From positions 248,001 through 312,000 of the forward strand of contig BOKW01000001.1 of assembly GCA_016861185.1 (NCBI GenBank): 64,000 bases of DNA, given 5' to 3'. The stretch comes from Betaproteobacteria bacterium (GTDB lineage: Bacteria; Pseudomonadota; Gammaproteobacteria; Burkholderiales; Burkholderiaceae_F). A model generated the notes under the pieces. It was not told the origin of the DNA and made no database searches. It saw only the letters and a list, made by a program, of their open reading frames with translations. A program made the position numbers and the translations under genes. Position 1 is the first letter of the stretch. The number at the start of each line of letters is the position of its first letter. Below, in pieces: positions 1-9,498 of the stretch.

Positions 1-624
1 ACGCCGGCCGACCGGCCTGTGGCCGATGAAGCCATGCGCGCGGCTCCGCTCACGGCATCGCGGCGCATCGTCGTCAGACTCGCGGCACTGTTCAGCGTCG
101 ACGCCTTCGCGGGCGGGCTGATCATCAACGCGCTGATGTCGCTGTGGCTGCTGCAGCGCTTCGGCCTGTCGCTCGCGCAGGCCGGCGCGTTCTTCTTCTG
201 GACCGGCCTGCTCAGCGCAGCCTCGCAGTTCGCGGCACCGCGTGTGGCGCGCCGCTTCGGCTTGCTGAACACGATGGTGTTCACGCACATACCGTCCAGC
301 GTGTGCCTCATCGTTGCCGCGCTGGTCCCCAGTCTGCCCGCGGCGCTGGCGCTGTTGCTGGTGCGCAGCGCGCTGTCGCAGATGGACGTGCCGACCCGCA
401 GCGCCTACGTGATGTCGGTCGTCACGCCGCCCGAGCGTGCCGCGGCGGCCAGCTTCACCGCGGTACCGCGTAGTTTGGCCGCTTCGCTCAGCCCATCGAT
501 CGCGGGCGCGTTGCTCGCCGCCGGCTGGCTTGCGCTGCCTCTCGTGGCCTGCGGTGTGCTGAAGATCGCGTATGACCTGACGTTGTGGCACGCCTGCCGG
601 AACGAGCCGCTGAACGATCCCTAG
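1..624 (+). CDS. MFS transporter, C-terminal part
   Basis: The reading frame is open to the left edge, so only about 207 C-terminal residues of what should be a roughly 400-residue major facilitator protein are visible. Several hydrophobic helices separated by short Arg-rich loops and the sequence VRSALSQMDVPTRSAYV, typical of the second MFS half, support the family. The substrate cannot be read. The next gene, a superoxide dismutase-rhodanese fusion, starts about 80 bp downstream on the same strand. Fe-SOD and rhodanese proteins also occur in chromate or oxyanion resistance clusters, so an oxyanion or oxidative-stress exporter is possible, but that is inference. An internal GTG at 19 could be mistaken for the start. 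Confidence 0.75.
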   Translation, partial: TPADRPVADEAMRAAPLTASRRIVVRLAALFSVDAFAGGLIINALMSLWLLQRFGLSLAQAGAFFFWTGLLSAASQFAAPRVARRFGLLNTMVFTHIPSSVCLIVAALVPSLPAALALLLVRSALSQMDVPTRSAYVMSVVTPPERAAAASFTAVPRSLAASLSPSIAGALLAAGWLALPLVACGVLKIAYDLTLWHACRNEPLNDP

Positions 625-706
625 ACACCGAGGCGTCTTGGGCCTCGACCGTGCCGAGCCACCACGCCGCCCTCCATTGCGCACGGGACCGCTTGTCGAG
701 GTCGAC

Positions 707-1663
707 ATGACGTATTGCATCACACCGCTGTACTGCCGCCCGTGGACGCTCAACGGCATCTCGCCCCGCTTGATCGAAAGCCACTACGAGAACCACTATG
801 GCGGCGCGATCCGCCGGCTGAATGCGCTGACCGCCGAGATCGATGCGCTGGACCCATCGGCGGTATCGCCTTCAGTGATCCAGCGTCTCAAGCGCGACGA
901 GCTGTCGCTACTGAATTCGACGCTGCTGCACGAGCTGTACTTCGCCAGCCTCGGCGGCGACGGAAGATCCGTCCCCGCGCCGGTCGCGGATGCGCTCGAG
1001 CGCAGCTTCGGTTCGGTCGCGCGCTGGCGAGCCGAGTTCACGGCGATGGCCCAGGCGCTGTCCAGCGAGTCCGGATGGGTTGTGCTCAGCCATCTGCCTC
1101 GCGACGGCGGATTGACCCACCACATCGCGCGCGACAGCACCGAAAGCGTCGCTGGAGCGATTCCGATCCTGGCGCTGGACATGTACGAGCACGCGTATCA
1201 GCTCGAATTCGGCGCCAACGCGGACGCCTACATTGCCGCGTTCATGCGCAACATTGACTGGCCCGCCGTGCAAGCCCGGCTCCAGGACGCGATGAACGTG
1301 CCGCCGCCTAGGCGCCTGGAGCAGAAGGAGTTCGCCGACGTTCCGGCACTCGCGCCCGAGGAGCTGCGCGAGCTGCTGGACAGCGGCTCGCCGGTTCAAG
1401 TGATCGATGCGCGTCCTCGGCACTACGCAACCCGCGCCAGCGACATGATGCGCGCAGCCGTCTGGCGCGATCCGGAACGGGTGGAGGAATGGATCGGCGA
1501 GTTGTCCAAGGACACGCCGGTCGTGGTGTTTTGCGTGTACGGCTTTCACATCGGTTGCCAGACGGCTGCCACGCTGCGCAAGGCGGGCTTCGACGCGCGA
1601 TACCTGTCCGGCGGGCACTACGCGTGGAAGGCAATCGGCGGGCCGACCAAGCTGTTCGAGTGA
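707..1663 (+). CDS. Iron superoxide dismutase-rhodanese fusion protein
   Basis: This 318-residue protein has an Fe/Mn-SOD-like domain at about residues 1-195 and a rhodanese domain at about 215-318. The four expected metal ligands are in place: His26, His75, Asp158 and His162, the last two in the pattern DMYEHAY. The rhodanese active loop has Cys276 in CVYGFHIG. The start at 707 is preferred over the upstream GTG at 638 because a GAGGT Shine-Dalgarno sequence lies four bases upstream and the SOD fold begins there. Expected roles are superoxide dismutation and sulfur transfer, probably cytoplasmic since no signal peptide is visible. It probably forms a stress operon with the MFS gene upstream. 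Similar proteins occur beside chromate-resistance genes, but no chrA or chrB is visible here. Confidence 0.85.
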   Translation: MTYCITPLYCRPWTLNGISPRLIESHYENHYGGAIRRLNALTAEIDALDPSAVSPSVIQRLKRDELSLLNSTLLHELYFASLGGDGRSVPAPVADALERSFGSVARWRAEFTAMAQALSSESGWVVLSHLPRDGGLTHHIARDSTESVAGAIPILALDMYEHAYQLEFGANADAYIAAFMRNIDWPAVQARLQDAMNVPPPRRLEQKEFADVPALAPEELRELLDSGSPVQVIDARPRHYATRASDMMRAAVWRDPERVEEWIGELSKDTPVVVFCVYGFHIGCQTAATLRKAGFDARYLSGGHYAWKAIGGPTKLFE

Positions 1664-2319
1664 CGTGGGTTCAGCGAGATCGGCGAGAGAAGCCGACCAG
1701 CAGCTTGCTATTGGCAACATCTGACGCAATGTTCATGATTTCAAGCGCGTGTCATGAGATCACTAGCGAGCACGGTTGAAGCCCCGGCAGGCGGGCAGCA
1801 AGTGTCGGCTCAAAGCGATTGAGCAGACGTCCGCGCGCCCTTTGTCGAGCTTCACTTTGGTCGGTTGCGACGTCGAACGGCCGCTAAGCGGTGGCTGCCC
1901 ACGGCCCGAGGCGGCTGCTGCGAAGGTCTGCATTCCTGACGCAATGACCCCGACACGAAGCTGACGTTCGAGCCCGGTCAGCCGGTGCCAAAGTACTTCA
2001 GCGCCAATCTCTTGGCGAGTGTGGACGGATCACTGCCGTGGGCGCACCTCGGTTAGAGCGATCGTCTCCGTAACGGCCTTCGCTGGGCATCACTGCTTTG
2101 GTGGATGAGTTGGTGAATCAAGCGGTGCGGGCTTCTGTTCCACCGAGCTGGGCACCAGGGAGCCAGCGCAAGTCATTGTCCGCAGGTTGAGGGGGAGGGC
2201 GATCCACGCGCTCACTATCTCGCCGCTTCCTTGCGCCCCTTGTTGTCCGAAACAGTTACTGCTCAATGGCAACCGCCCCGCCGGCCATTCGCCCGAGGTC
2301 CAGCGCGTAGCATCGCCCC
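1664..2319. other. Intergenic region, no supported gene
   Basis: About 650 bases contain only short ORFs without recognisable motifs or ribosome binding sites. The base composition is somewhat less GC-rich than the flanks. A 34-codon open stretch around 1950-2057 reads like a fragment of a longer protein but has no start, so it may be a gene remnant. I see no RNA gene or mobile element here. Confidence 0.5.
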
Positions 2320-3325
2320 ATGATCGACGTCGCCGTCATCGGCGCGGGCGTGATGGGGCTCGCGACCACTCACGCGCTCGCGCGCGCCGGGCACAAGGTC
2401 GTCGTGTACGAGCAGTTCGCGCAAGGCCACGCGCGCGGATCGAGCCACGGCCGCTCGCGGATCGAGCCACGGCCGCTCGCGGATCTTCCGGCTCGCCTAT
2501 GCGCAGCCCGAGTGGGTTCGGCTCGCGCAGGAGGCGCTCGCGGGTTGGCGCGCGCTCGAACGCGAGGCCGGCGAGCCGCTGCTGCAGCTCGACGGCCTGC
2601 TCGAGATCGTCGACGACATCGGGCAAAGCTCGGCGGCCGCGCTCGACGCGTGCGGCGTGCCGTGGCAGTGTCTCGAGCGCGACGAGGTCGAGCGCCGCTT
2701 CGCGCTGACGCTGCCGGCGGGAACGTTCGCGGTGCTGCAGCCCGAGGCCGGAATCGTCCGCGCCGATCGCGCGCTCGCCGCCTTCGGGCGCGGCATCGAC
2801 GTGCGCTATGGCGCGCGCGTGACTTCGCTCGCGCAGCTCGACGCGCGCTGCGTCGTCGTCACCGCCGGCGCATGGGTCAACGAGCTGGTCGCGCCGCCGC
2901 TGCCGGTGCGGGTGACGCGCGAGACAGTCTGCTACTTCCGTCCCGTCGATCCGCGGCCGCGGCCGGCGTTCGTTTCGTTCGGCCCGACGACGGGCGGAAT
3001 CTGCTTCTACGCGCTTGCCGATACGGTGCACGGGATCAAGGCCGCCGCGCATCACGCCGGCGCGGAAGCGGACCCGTGGCAGGCGGGCGCGCCCGACGCG
3101 AAGCTGGTCGAAGCGACCACGGCCTGGCTCGCGCAGCACGTCGCGCTCGCCGAGCCGCGGCCGGTCGAAGCGCAGACCTGTCTGTACACGACGACGGCCG
3201 ACGAGCGCTTCATCCTGGAGCGGCGCGGCCGCGTCGTCGTCGGCTCCGCGTGCTCAGGGCACGGCTTCAAGTTCGCGCCGGCGATCGGTGCACGCCTTGC
3301 CGCGCTCGCGATGGACGTGCTCTGA
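2320..3325 (+). pseudogene. FAD-dependent amine oxidase (sarcosine/N-methyltryptophan oxidase-like), frameshifted by tandem duplication
   Basis: The N-terminal frame encodes a dinucleotide-binding motif (GAGVMGLATTHALARAG) and continues to SSHGRSRI. The rest of the protein lies in the next frame, from RLAYAQPEW to the C-terminal SGHGFKFAPAIG, both hallmarks of monomeric sarcosine oxidase and SolA-like enzymes. The break coincides with a perfect 22-bp tandem duplication at 2435-2478; removing one copy restores a 327-residue frame. A Cys in the TCLYTTTADE segment probably corresponds to the covalent flavin cysteine of the family. The likely reaction is oxidative demethylation or deamination of a secondary amine, releasing peroxide. 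327 residues is shorter than the usual 370-390. It is either a recent pseudogene, a slippage-prone locus or an assembly artefact. Confidence 0.8.
2435..2478. repeat. 22-bp perfect tandem duplication
   Basis: Two adjacent identical 22-bp units occupy 2435-2456 and 2457-2478, and a third begins again for seven bases at 2479-2485. Twenty-two is one more than a multiple of three, so the second copy shifts the oxidase gene out of frame. The unit encodes the conserved SSHGRSRI segment. Confidence 0.95.
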
Positions 3326-3457
3326 GGTCGGCGGTGTGTCGAAGTCGGGAATATCCGCGACAATCCGCCCCCTTGCGGCCACGAGCCGCACACGAAAGAA
3401 CGACGCGCCTTGCCGCGGACCCGGGGCCGAGCGCGCGAGCGCTGCGGGGTGCAGAAC

Positions 3458-4504
3458 ATGCTGCTGGCTTGCTCTCGTCGACTGCCGTCGCTGGGCGTCG
3501 CTTTGCTCGTCTGTTCGGCCGCGCTCGCGCAGCCGCCGGTGCCGGTCACGGTTCGATCCGCTGCCGAAGTACACGTCCATCCCGCGCGCGATGCCGCGGC
3601 GAGCGCATTGGCGCGCAACGAAAGCAAGCTCGGCGCGGAGATCGCCGCGCGCATCGCGGCGATTCCGGTTGCGGTGGGGCAAAACGTCGCCAAGGGCGCG
3701 GTCGTCGTGCAACTGGATGACGCCGACGCGAAGCTCGCCGTGCAGCAGGCGCAGGCCGCGCTGAACGCCGCGCGCGCGCGGCTGGCGCTGACCGAGCAGC
3801 AGCTCGCCCGCGCGCGCGACCTGCACGCGCAGCAGTTCATCTCGGCCGACGCTCTGGCGGCGCGCGAGACCGAAGCGGCGGTCGTGCGTGCCGAAGTGAC
3901 GACGGCGGACGCTGCTTTCGCCGCGGCCGAGCGGACGCTCGCCAAGACGGTCGTGCGCGCGCCGTTCGCGGGCGTCGTACGAGCGCGCACCGGGCAGGTC
4001 GGCGAGATCGCGCAGCCCGGCATTCCGCTCGTCGAACTGGTCGATGCGGCCCCGCCGGAGGTCTCGGCCGCGATTCCGGTCGTCGACGCACCGGGCTTCC
4101 TCGCGCAGCGGAATTTCGAGTTCGAGGCGCATGGCCGCGTCCATCCGCTGCGCCTGCTGAGGCTTTCGCCGGTCGTGTCCGCGACCACGCGCACGCGCGA
4201 GGCGCGTCTGGCTTTCGTGAAGGAGGCGCCGCCGCCGGGCACCGAAGGACGATTGCGCTGGAACGACTCGCGGCCGCATCTGCCGGCGGAGCTGATCGTG
4301 CAGCGGACGACGGGTGCGCGCAGCTCGTTCGGCGTATTCGTCGTCAATGCGGACCGAGCGAAGTTCGTGCCGATCCCCGGCGCGCAGGCGGGCCGACCGG
4401 CGCTTTCGCCGTTGCCGGCCGACGCGAAAGTCGTCGTCTCCGGCCAGGCAGGCCTGCAGGACGGCGCAATGGTGCAGACGGCATCGGCCGCCGCGCCGCG
4501 CTGA
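3458..4504 (+). CDS. RND efflux periplasmic adaptor (membrane fusion protein)
   Basis: The 348-residue protein starts with a signal peptide (about residues 1-25, ending SAALAQ). It shows the adaptor layout: a lipoyl half with the AAIPVAVGQNVAKGAVVVQLD motif, an alpha-helical hairpin rich in Ala, Gln and Arg at about residues 85-165, and the second lipoyl half RAPFAGVVRARTGQVGEI. It should link the RND pump encoded nine bases downstream to an outer-membrane channel. No TolC-like gene is present in the window. An upstream in-frame ATG at 3410 would add 16 Arg-rich residues before the signal peptide, so the start at 3458 is preferred. The protein is shorter than typical AcrA. The substrate is unknown. 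Confidence 0.88.
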   Translation: MLLACSRRLPSLGVALLVCSAALAQPPVPVTVRSAAEVHVHPARDAAASALARNESKLGAEIAARIAAIPVAVGQNVAKGAVVVQLDDADAKLAVQQAQAALNAARARLALTEQQLARARDLHAQQFISADALAARETEAAVVRAEVTTADAAFAAAERTLAKTVVRAPFAGVVRARTGQVGEIAQPGIPLVELVDAAPPEVSAAIPVVDAPGFLAQRNFEFEAHGRVHPLRLLRLSPVVSATTRTREARLAFVKEAPPPGTEGRLRWNDSRPHLPAELIVQRTTGARSSFGVFVVNADRAKFVPIPGAQAGRPALSPLPADAKVVVSGQAGLQDGAMVQTASAAAPR

Positions 4505-4513
4505 GGCGCCGCC

Positions 4514-7500
4514 ATGGATCTGCTGCGCGTGCTGGTCCGCAATCACCCGCTCGCGAACATCCTGTTCGCGCTCGTGCTCGCGCTCGGCGCCCTCGCCTAC
4601 CTGACGCTGCCGCGCGAACAGGACCCCGAGATCAACTTCAACTGGGTTTCGATCATCACGGTGCTGCCCGGCGCGGCGGCCGAAGACGTGGAAAGGCTGG
4701 TCACGGGGCCGCTCGAAGACGCGCTGGAAACGGTGCCCGACGTGCGGTTCGTCACCAGCACCAGCCGCGAAGGCGTGTCCAGCATCCTGGTGCGCTTTCG
4801 CGACATCCCCGAGCGCACGTTCGATAAGCGCATCAACGACCTGCGCCGCGAGATCCAGAGCAAGGCCGACCGCGAGCTGCCGCGCGACGCCGAGCGCCCG
4901 GAGGTGCTGGAGATCACCACCAGCAACGGCTTTCCGACGGCGCAGGTGCTGCTCGCCGGCCAGGCCGACGACGAGACGCTGCGCTTCGCCGCGCAGCAGA
5001 TCAAGAACGATCTGGAGCGCCTGCCCGGCGTGGACCGCGTGTTCGCCGCCGGGCTGCGCAAGCCCGAGCTGCGCGTCGAGTTCGACGCGGCGCGGCTGGC
5101 GGCGCGCAACCTCACCGCGGCCGACGTCGCCGACGCGGTCGCCGCGTGGTTTCGCGACACCTCGGCCGGCAGCGCGCGCGCCGGCGGCAGCGAGTGGCTG
5201 GTGCGCGTGGTCGGCGCCGAAGCGGACCCGGACTTCCTGGCGCGCATTCCGGTCGTCCCCGGCGCGCGCGGACCTGCAAACGGCCCGCCGTCGACGCGGC
5301 TGGACGTGGTGGCGCGCGTCACGCGCGCCGGCGCCGAGGCCACCGAGCTGACCACGTACGAAGGCCGCCCGGCGGTCTCGATGGCGGTGACCAAGAAGAG
5401 CTACACGAACACACTCGAACTGGTCGAGCGCATCGACGCCTACATCAAGAGCCGCAACGAGACGCTCGCCGCGAGCGGACTCAAGCTCGTGCTCACCGAC
5501 GACCAGACCATTCCGACGCGCGACGCGATCGGCGTGATGCAGGCCAACGCGGCCATCGGCCTGCTGCTGGTGATGGCCGTGTGCTGGTTCTTCCTCGGCA
5601 CGCGCATCTCGATCCTGGTCGGGCTGGGGATCCCGTTTTCGCTCGCAGGCACCTTCGCGCTGCTGAAGGCGTTCGGGTTCACGTTGAACATCTCGGTGCT
5701 GCTGGGCGTGGTGATCGCGCTCGGCATGCTGGTCGACGATGCGGTGGTCGTGGTCGAGGCGATCTACTACCGCGTGCAGCGCGGCGCCGAGGCGCTCGCC
5801 GCGTCGCTTGCCGCGCTGCGCGAGACCGCAGCGCCCGTCACTTCGTCGGTTACCACGACGCTGGCGGCCTTTCTGCCCCTGATGCTGATGCCCGGCATCG
5901 TCGGCAAGTTCATGTTCGTGATCCCGTTCGTGGTGACGCTCGCGCTGACGATCTCGCTGGTCGAGGCGTTCTGGATGCTGCCCGCGCACGTCAGCGCGAT
6001 CGGCTTTCGACTGCGCGAGTCGCGCGTGCAGCGGCTGCGCGACCGCTTCAATGCCCGCGTGCGAATCGGCTATTCGCGCGCGCTGCTCGCGGTGATGCGG
6101 CACCGGGTCTGGTTCGCCACCAGCTGCGTCGCGCTGCTCGTCGCGGCGGCGGCGGCCTTCGCCACGGGGCTGGTGCGGGTGCAGTTCTTCGCGTTCGACC
6201 CGATCCGGATCTTCTACGTCAACGTCGACATGCCGCAGGGAACGCCGCTCGACGAAACGCTGCGCGAAGTGGAGGCGGTGGCCGAGCGCGTGCGCGCCGG
6301 ACTGCGCGACGGCGAAGCGCGCGCGCTGGTTGCCAACGCCGGTCAGAAATTCACCGAAACCGAGCCGCTGTACGGGCCGCAGTACGGCCAGCTCGTCGTC
6401 TCGCTGCTGCCGCGCGCGCCGGGCGGCCGCGAGGTGCAGCAGATCGTCGAAGCGATGCGCGCGGACGTCGAGTCCACCGCCGGCCGCGGCCGCAAGAGCT
6501 TCACCGTGCTCTCCGGCGGCCCGCCGGTGACCAAGCCGATCAGCGTGAAGGTGCGCGGCGACGAGTACACGGAGTTGCGCGCCGCCTCCGACGCGATTCG
6601 CGGCGTGATCGCCGGCATCGCCGGTGCCAAGGACATCACCGACGATGATCAGCCGGGGCGCCCCGAGCTGCGGCTGACGCTCGACCGCGAGGCGGTGGCG
6701 CGCAGTGGCCTGTCCGCGGCGCAGGTCGCGCGTCTGGCGCGTCTGTACGTCGACGGCGAGATCGTCCAGGTGATTCGCGACCGGGGCGAGAAGATCGACG
6801 TGCGCGTGCTCGCCGCCGAGACCTCGCGCGCCGATCCGGCGGCGCTGCTGAACGAAGCGGTGGCACTGCCCGGCGGCGGCGTCACGACGCTCGGCGCGCT
6901 GGCGCGCTTCGAGACGCGCGCGAGCAAGGGCACGATCAAACGCTACAACTTCCGCCGCACGATTACCGTCGAGGCCAACCTCGACAAGGAGCGGACCGAC
7001 ACCTTCGCGGCCAACCGCATGATTCAGGCCGAGTGGGCCAGGCTGCGCGCGTCGTATCCGAACGTCGACCTGGACTTCACCGGCGAACTGGACGACATCC
7101 AGGAAAGCCTCGATGCGCTCGGTATGCTGTTCGTGCTGGGCATCGGGCTGTCGTACCTGATCCTGGCCACACAGTTCCGCAGCTACTGGCAGCCGCTGAT
7201 GATCCTGGTCACGGTGCCGCTCGCGTTCACCGGCGTGACGTTGGGGCTCATCATCACCGGCAACCCGCTGTCGCTGTTCACGATGTACGGCGTCGTCGCG
7301 CTCGCGGGCATCGCGGTCAACAGCGCGATTGTGCTGATCGACGCGGCCAACGACCGCCTGGCGCGCGGAATGAGCGTGCTGCACGCGATCCTGTACGCGG
7401 CGCGCCGGCGCGTGATCCCGGTGATCATCACCAGCACGACGACGATCGCCGGGCTGTTTTCGCTCGCCACCGGGCTGGGTGGCAAGTCGCTGCTGTGGGG

Positions 7501-7618
7501 GCCGGTGGCCGCGGCAATCGTCTGGGGGCTGGCGTTTTCGACCTTGCTGACCTTGTTTATCGTGCCGGTGCTGTACTCGGCTTTCATGCGCAGGCGGCAC
7601 GTAGCGGCCGTCGATTGA
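4514..7618 (+). CDS. RND efflux inner-membrane permease
   Basis: This 1034-residue protein has full RND length and the expected order: one N-terminal transmembrane helix, a large periplasmic porter domain (about 35-335), transmembrane helices 2-6, a helix-rich cytoplasmic link, a second periplasmic domain (about 560-860) and the C-terminal helices. Helix 4 carries GMLVDDAVVVVEA, with the adjacent Asp pair of the proton relay seen in AcrB-type drug exporters. It pairs with the adaptor immediately upstream and probably exports hydrophobic compounds by proton antiport. No local regulator is adjacent, and the substrate cannot be read from sequence. Confidence 0.93.
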   Translation: MDLLRVLVRNHPLANILFALVLALGALAYLTLPREQDPEINFNWVSIITVLPGAAAEDVERLVTGPLEDALETVPDVRFVTSTSREGVSSILVRFRDIPERTFDKRINDLRREIQSKADRELPRDAERPEVLEITTSNGFPTAQVLLAGQADDETLRFAAQQIKNDLERLPGVDRVFAAGLRKPELRVEFDAARLAARNLTAADVADAVAAWFRDTSAGSARAGGSEWLVRVVGAEADPDFLARIPVVPGARGPANGPPSTRLDVVARVTRAGAEATELTTYEGRPAVSMAVTKKSYTNTLELVERIDAYIKSRNETLAASGLKLVLTDDQTIPTRDAIGVMQANAAIGLLLVMAVCWFFLGTRISILVGLGIPFSLAGTFALLKAFGFTLNISVLLGVVIALGMLVDDAVVVVEAIYYRVQRGAEALAASLAALRETAAPVTSSVTTTLAAFLPLMLMPGIVGKFMFVIPFVVTLALTISLVEAFWMLPAHVSAIGFRLRESRVQRLRDRFNARVRIGYSRALLAVMRHRVWFATSCVALLVAAAAAFATGLVRVQFFAFDPIRIFYVNVDMPQGTPLDETLREVEAVAERVRAGLRDGEARALVANAGQKFTETEPLYGPQYGQLVVSLLPRAPGGREVQQIVEAMRADVESTAGRGRKSFTVLSGGPPVTKPISVKVRGDEYTELRAASDAIRGVIAGIAGAKDITDDDQPGRPELRLTLDREAVARSGLSAAQVARLARLYVDGEIVQVIRDRGEKIDVRVLAAETSRADPAALLNEAVALPGGGVTTLGALARFETRASKGTIKRYNFRRTITVEANLDKERTDTFAANRMIQAEWARLRASYPNVDLDFTGELDDIQESLDALGMLFVLGIGLSYLILATQFRSYWQPLMILVTVPLAFTGVTLGLIITGNPLSLFTMYGVVALAGIAVNSAIVLIDAANDRLARGMSVLHAILYAARRRVIPVIITSTTTIAGLFSLATGLGGKSLLWGPVAAAIVWGLAFSTLLTLFIVPVLYSAFMRRRHVAAVD

Positions 7619-7628
7619 TGTCCACACG

Positions 7629-8336
7629 ATGAACGAAATCAAGGCGCTGCTTTTCGACGTCTTCGGCACCTTGGTCGACTGGCGCGGCTCGATCGCGCGC
7701 GAGGCCCGCGCGCTGCTCGCGCCGCGCGGCGTGGCGATCGACTGGGAGGCGTTCGCCGATGCGTGGCGCGCCGAGTACCAGCCGGCGATGGAGGAAGTGC
7801 GCAGCGGCCGGCTGCCGTTCAGCAAGCTCGACGCGCTGCACCGGCGCAACCTCGATGCGATCCTGCCTCGATTCGGCCTGGATCGGCTCGACGAAGCCGC
7901 GCGCGTCGAACTGAACCTCGCCTGGCACCGGCTCGACGCCTGGCCCGACGTGGCGCAGGGCCTCGCGCGACTGCGAACGAAGTTCCGCCTCGCCCCCTGC
8001 TCGAACGGCAACGTCTCGCTGATGGTCGACCTCGCGCGCCGCAACGACTTTCCCTGGGACGCGATCCTCGGCGCCGAATTCGCGCGCGACTACAAGCCGA
8101 AGCCCATCGTCTACCTCGCGTCCGCGGCCGCGTTCGATTGCACGCCCGCTCAGACGGTGATGGTCGCCGCGCATTCGTCCGACCTCGCGGCCGCCGCGGC
8201 CGCGGGGCTGCGCACCGCCTTCGTGGCGCGTCCGGACGAACACGGTCCAGGCAAGGGCGAGCAGCGCGCGAACGTGCCGGTCGACGTATCGGTGCCGAGC
8301 CTGATCGCACTGGCGGACCGACTCGGCTGCCGTTGA
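7629..8336 (+). CDS. Haloacid dehalogenase, type II (HAD superfamily)
   Basis: The 235-residue protein opens with the HAD nucleophile motif FDVFGTLVDWRGS (Asp10). It also has the Ser-Asn pair in APCSNGNVSLM, the Lys in YKPKPIVYLASA and the acidic SSDLAAA motif near the C-terminus. This arrangement matches (S)-2-haloacid dehalogenases, which hydrolyse 2-haloalkanoates to 2-hydroxyacids. Many family members act on other substrates, so the name describes the family rather than the proven reaction. It begins ten bases after the RND permease stop and may be co-transcribed with it. No signal peptide is present. Confidence 0.85.
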   Translation: MNEIKALLFDVFGTLVDWRGSIAREARALLAPRGVAIDWEAFADAWRAEYQPAMEEVRSGRLPFSKLDALHRRNLDAILPRFGLDRLDEAARVELNLAWHRLDAWPDVAQGLARLRTKFRLAPCSNGNVSLMVDLARRNDFPWDAILGAEFARDYKPKPIVYLASAAAFDCTPAQTVMVAAHSSDLAAAAAAGLRTAFVARPDEHGPGKGEQRANVPVDVSVPSLIALADRLGCR

Positions 8337-8349
8337 CGTTGCGGCGGCG

Positions 8350-9492
8350 TCAGCCGATCTGCGCCGCCGGTTCGAAGCCGGCGTCGACTTCGCTGCCGCG
8401 CTGCGCCCCGGACACGCGCCGCGCCCAGAACGGCGCATCGGGCCAACGCCGTTCGAGCGCGTAGAACTGTGCGCGCAGCGCGCGGTACGCGTCGAAGTCG
8501 CGCGCGATCGCCGCGGCGTAGCGCGCGATGGCGGCTTCGTCGCCGGACTGCGCGGCGACGAGCGTGGCGCACGCCAGCTCGGCCGACGCGAGCGCGAAGT
8601 CGATGCCGCTCGACGACAGCGGGTCGCGCCCTAGCGCCGCATCGCCGACCGCGAGCCACCCGGCGCCCGCGGCACAGGCGAGGCGCTGGCTCGCCGCCGG
8701 CCACACGCTCGCGCGCGACGGCGGGCGCAGATCCTGCACGCGCCGCTTCGTGTGCGGTGCCGCGGCCAGGCGGCCGAGCGCAAAGTCCGTCGGATCGCCG
8801 CCGCCCTGCAAAAGGTCGGCGTCGGTCATGAAGACCGCCAGTTCCTCGCCGCCCGGCAGCCGCGCTGCATACCACCAGCCGTCGCGCACGGCTTCGATCA
8901 TCGGCCCGCGCGGCGCGCCGCCTTCGTCGCCGCCGGCGAAGAGCAAGGCGACGCCGATCAGATCGTCGATGCGGATGCGCTCGCTGCCGAGCCGCGCCGC
9001 CATCCGCGCGCTGCGGCCGCTCGCGTCGACGAGCCAGCGCGCATGCAACGCTGCTTCGCTGCCTTCGATCTGCAGGCGCCAGCCCGCTGCGCCGTCGCCG
9101 TCGAGTCCGCGCACGCGGCAGCCCGCGTGCAGCACCGCGCCGGCATCGACGGCCGCCTGCGCGAGCATCGCGTCGAAACGCGCGCGATCGATCTGCCAGC
9201 CGTGCTGGTGCGGGTGCGCGATGAACGACTGCGACTGCAGCTCGGCCGCGCCCCAACTGCTCAGCATGTGATCTGAGGCGCGCGGCCGCATGTCTATGAA
9301 CCGATCCCACACGCCGAGCCGCTGCAGCCGCGGCGCGATCGCCGGCGGCAGCGTTTCGCCGACCCGAAACGCGCGCTCGCGCTGCCGCTCGATCAGCGCG
9401 ACCCGCGCGCCGGCGCGCGCCAGCCGCAGCGCCAGCGCGCTGCCCGCCGGGCCGGCGCCGACGATCGCGACATCGAACGCGCGCACGCTCAT
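8350..9492 (-). CDS. LodB-like FAD-dependent maturase
   Basis: The 380-residue flavoprotein begins with a Rossmann motif (VAIVGAGPAGSALALRLA) and has VGETLPPAI near residue 48, as in tryptophan-halogenase-like and LodB-like proteins. It also has the later GDAALGRDPLSSSGI flavin motif. In known systems LodB/GoxB flavoproteins are required to build the cysteine tryptophylquinone cofactor of LodA/GoxA oxidases. Here the gene starts six bases after the stop of a LodA-like gene on the same strand, which supports a maturase role. The start has no clear ribosome binding site, consistent with translational coupling. Direct halogenation is unlikely because I do not see the halogenase WxWxIP motif. Confidence 0.75.
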   Translation of the reverse strand: MSVRAFDVAIVGAGPAGSALALRLARAGARVALIERQRERAFRVGETLPPAIAPRLQRLGVWDRFIDMRPRASDHMLSSWGAAELQSQSFIAHPHQHGWQIDRARFDAMLAQAAVDAGAVLHAGCRVRGLDGDGAAGWRLQIEGSEAALHARWLVDASGRSARMAARLGSERIRIDDLIGVALLFAGGDEGGAPRGPMIEAVRDGWWYAARLPGGEELAVFMTDADLLQGGGDPTDFALGRLAAAPHTKRRVQDLRPPSRASVWPAASQRLACAAGAGWLAVGDAALGRDPLSSSGIDFALASAELACATLVAAQSGDEAAIARYAAAIARDFDAYRALRAQFYALERRWPDAPFWARRVSGAQRGSEVDAGFEPAAQIG

Positions 9493-9498
9493 CGCGGC

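Noticed and set aside
1945..2057. A short open stretch reading like a protein fragment
   Set aside because: No start codon, ribosome binding site or recognisable motif; kept only as a possible remnant within the intergenic entry.
3254..8044. A 1596-codon minus-strand ORF across the oxidase, RND and dehalogenase genes
   Set aside because: It is antisense to genes with clear motifs, is extremely rich in Arg, Ala and His, and has no domain; it results from high GC content.
8350..9492. Annotation as tryptophan halogenase
   Set aside because: The fold is shared, but the WxWxIP motif was not seen and the neighbour is a LodA-like gene, favouring a LodB-like maturase.
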